A stretch of DNA of 64,000 nt, taken from Chitinophagaceae bacterium. Lineage in GTDB: Bacteria; Bacteroidota; Bacteroidia; Chitinophagales; Chitinophagaceae. The notes beneath the pieces are model-generated. The model worked only from the letters and a program-made list of their open reading frames with translations. It was not told the DNA's origin and searched no databases. Shown here piece after piece: positions 62,876 to 64,000 of this stretch. The stretch lies in assembly GCA_016702745.1 (NCBI GenBank), contig JADJDJ010000001.1, positions 1,240,001 through 1,304,000 on the forward strand, read 5' to 3'. Position 1 is the first letter of the stretch, and every line of letters begins with the position of its first letter. The translations under genes and the position numbers were made by a program.

Positions 62876-64000
62876 TTACTGGGCACCCCGGCCGCAATTA
62901 TCAATATACCCTTTCAACTCCTGGTTGAAATCTTTTTCTTTGATTAAATCTTCGAGGGAGATATGCATCCGGTATTGCCAGTAATGTTTGGGATTGGCCG
63001 GGTTATTGATTCTTTCATCCTGTGGGTTTTCCCGTCTGAGTTTTTCACTCATCCCCAGGATATCCTGTAACTGGAAAATACTCCACATGGCTGGTGAATA
63101 CAGGTGTTGTAATACGATGGCCCGGTTGATCCAGGGTTCACAATACACCGGGGCATCCCCCCACTGACCTAATACATTATTATAAAAATGCTGCGTCTGA
63201 TCCCTGTCTTCTTCCCACCAGCCCCTTACGGTACTCATATCATGTGTGGATGGAGTGATCACTGATAAATACGGCGCATCATTGGGATGAAAGAATTCTT
63301 TCTTCGGATCCTTCGGCATCCGTTGAATCTCCAGGCTGAGGATTCCCAGTTGCTGCATGACTTCTGGTACACAGTCAGGCACCATACCGAGGTCTTCTCC
63401 ACAGACCAGCATATTTGTGGCTTCTTTCAGTTGTGGCAATTTATGCATGGCCTCTCTGAACCAGAAATCATCCTGGCGGCGGAAGAAATAATTCACGCAG
63501 AGATCTTTCAGTTTCTCCTGTACATGGGGTATCAGGTGACGGAAGGAACTTGTTTTTTCCATTGAGATTCTGAAATGAAATTCCTGTCCCTGAGATCCTT
63601 CTTCTTCAAAAAGAATAACATTAGAAATCAGATCATATAATCCGGCCCGGTGATGTTCTGACTTTTCGCATTTCAGCTCTTCATCAAAATATTTTTCCAG
63701 TTTTTTCTGGGTATCAAAATCAGGGAGCAGATCATAACTGCCAAATTCGTTGGGGGTCAGGAACTGTTCTTTCACCTGTTCGGCGGCATCATTAAAAATT
63801 TCAGACAGTACTTCATCCGTAATGAATGGCTTACAGAAACGCTGGTAATCGAACCAGATTCCTTTTTCGCCAAATTCATTGATATGAACTGGCAGGCAGG
63901 GAACAAAGCGACCCATGATCCCCTGAACAGCATCGATGGGAATACTCCAAATCCGGAAAAAGCCGAGGATATGATCGATCCTGAAAGCATCGAAATAAGT
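62876..64000 (-). CDS. malQ: 4-alpha-glucanotransferase MalQ (C-terminal part, runs out of the window)
   Basis: Glucan-transferring amylomaltase (GH77) that rearranges maltodextrins; the start lies beyond base 64000. The visible part carries YFDAFRIDHILGFFRIWSIP with the nucleophile Asp at the window edge, the acid/base Glu in LVCGEDLGMVPDC, the third acid in STHDMSTVRGWW, and PAMWSIFQLQDILGM. The frame is continuous through the edge. The stop lies directly next to that of the convergent membrane HExxH gene. It may serve the same polysaccharide route as the pullulanase at 13.7 kb, but they are not linked. Confidence 0.92.
   Translation of the reverse strand, partial: TYFDAFRIDHILGFFRIWSIPIDAVQGIMGRFVPCLPVHINEFGEKGIWFDYQRFCKPFITDEVLSEIFNDAAEQVKEQFLTPNEFGSYDLLPDFDTQKKLEKYFDEELKCEKSEHHRAGLYDLISNVILFEEEGSQGQEFHFRISMEKTSSFRHLIPHVQEKLKDLCVNYFFRRQDDFWFREAMHKLPQLKEATNMLVCGEDLGMVPDCVPEVMQQLGILSLEIQRMPKDPKKEFFHPNDAPYLSVITPSTHDMSTVRGWWEEDRDQTQHFYNNVLGQWGDAPVYCEPWINRAIVLQHLYSPAMWSIFQLQDILGMSEKLRRENPQDERINNPANPKHYWQYRMHISLEDLIKEKDFNQELKGYIDNCGRGAQ

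Noticed and set aside
1..64000. tRNA, rRNA or riboswitch genes
   Set aside because: No T-loop, anticodon-arm or conserved riboswitch sequence was found by eye on either strand; a covariance-model scan was not possible.

Overview
The window looks like ordinary chromosome of a Bacteroidota bacterium, most likely of the Chitinophagaceae or a close relative. The grounds are family-level: RecF next to a DciA-like DUF721 protein, a TPR protein next to ribH, DUF6089, DUF2141, DUF1599, BT_3928-type DoxX and EF-G2-type proteins, many Cys-lipoproteins, and promoter -7 elements of the Bacteroidota form TAnnTTTG instead of TATAAT. No rRNA, tRNA, CRISPR array, prophage or transposase gene was recognised.

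Layout. 1-9.6 kb: end of plsY, an M48 protease, a DUF3052-like protein, a CYTH protein, dnaG, a broken exported protein, a coiled-coil protein, a broken EF-G paralogue, a fatty-acid hydroxylase and a DUF2202 lipoprotein. 9.7-17.7 kb: a secreted four-domain beta/gamma-crystallin protein, a Tat-exported GMC oxidoreductase pair (frameshifted), an exported type I pullulanase with a FecR-like partner, and two unrecognised genes. 17.7-27.3 kb: membrane pyrophosphatase HppA, a cytochrome c lipoprotein, NAD(P)HX repair enzyme, a serine hydrolase, SerA and a methyltransferase. 27.4-37.5 kb: NDH-2 with a small membrane partner, DUF2071, a HEAT-like protein, lipoproteins, a TPR protein, gyrA, a saccharopine-dehydrogenase-like enzyme and a sirtuin. 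37.5-50.7 kb: a long repeat, a von Willebrand A lipoprotein, EVE, fasciclin, LutA-like, ribH, pdhA, recF/dciA, an acyltransferase, an orphan DppB-type permease, DoxX and DUF1599. 50.8-64 kb: folP, FKBP, NrnA-like, ndk, DUF2141, TraB, ATP-grasp, UbiD, DUF6089, dipeptide epimerase, SIMPL, a membrane HExxH protein and the C-terminal part of malQ.

Two features stand out. First, at least 15 single-base reading-frame breaks, mostly in homopolymers and concentrated in the first 16 kb, split genes whose family sequence continues intact in the next frame. Base-calling error is the simplest explanation, and I merged the pieces into single genes. The EF-G paralogue differs: about 100 codons are missing. 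Second, the three longest gene-free stretches are filled with repeats. Two of them and one shorter gap hold a composite repeat (octamers GGATATTN followed by a hairpin-forming GC-rich core), and one holds a 163-164 bp tandem duplication. Several of these repeats begin at or within a stop codon.

I found no convincing new multi-gene system. The best leads are the composite repeat, the beta/gamma-crystallin protein, the cytochrome lipoprotein, the EF-G2 lesion and a symmetrical operator between the methyltransferase and NDH-2 genes.
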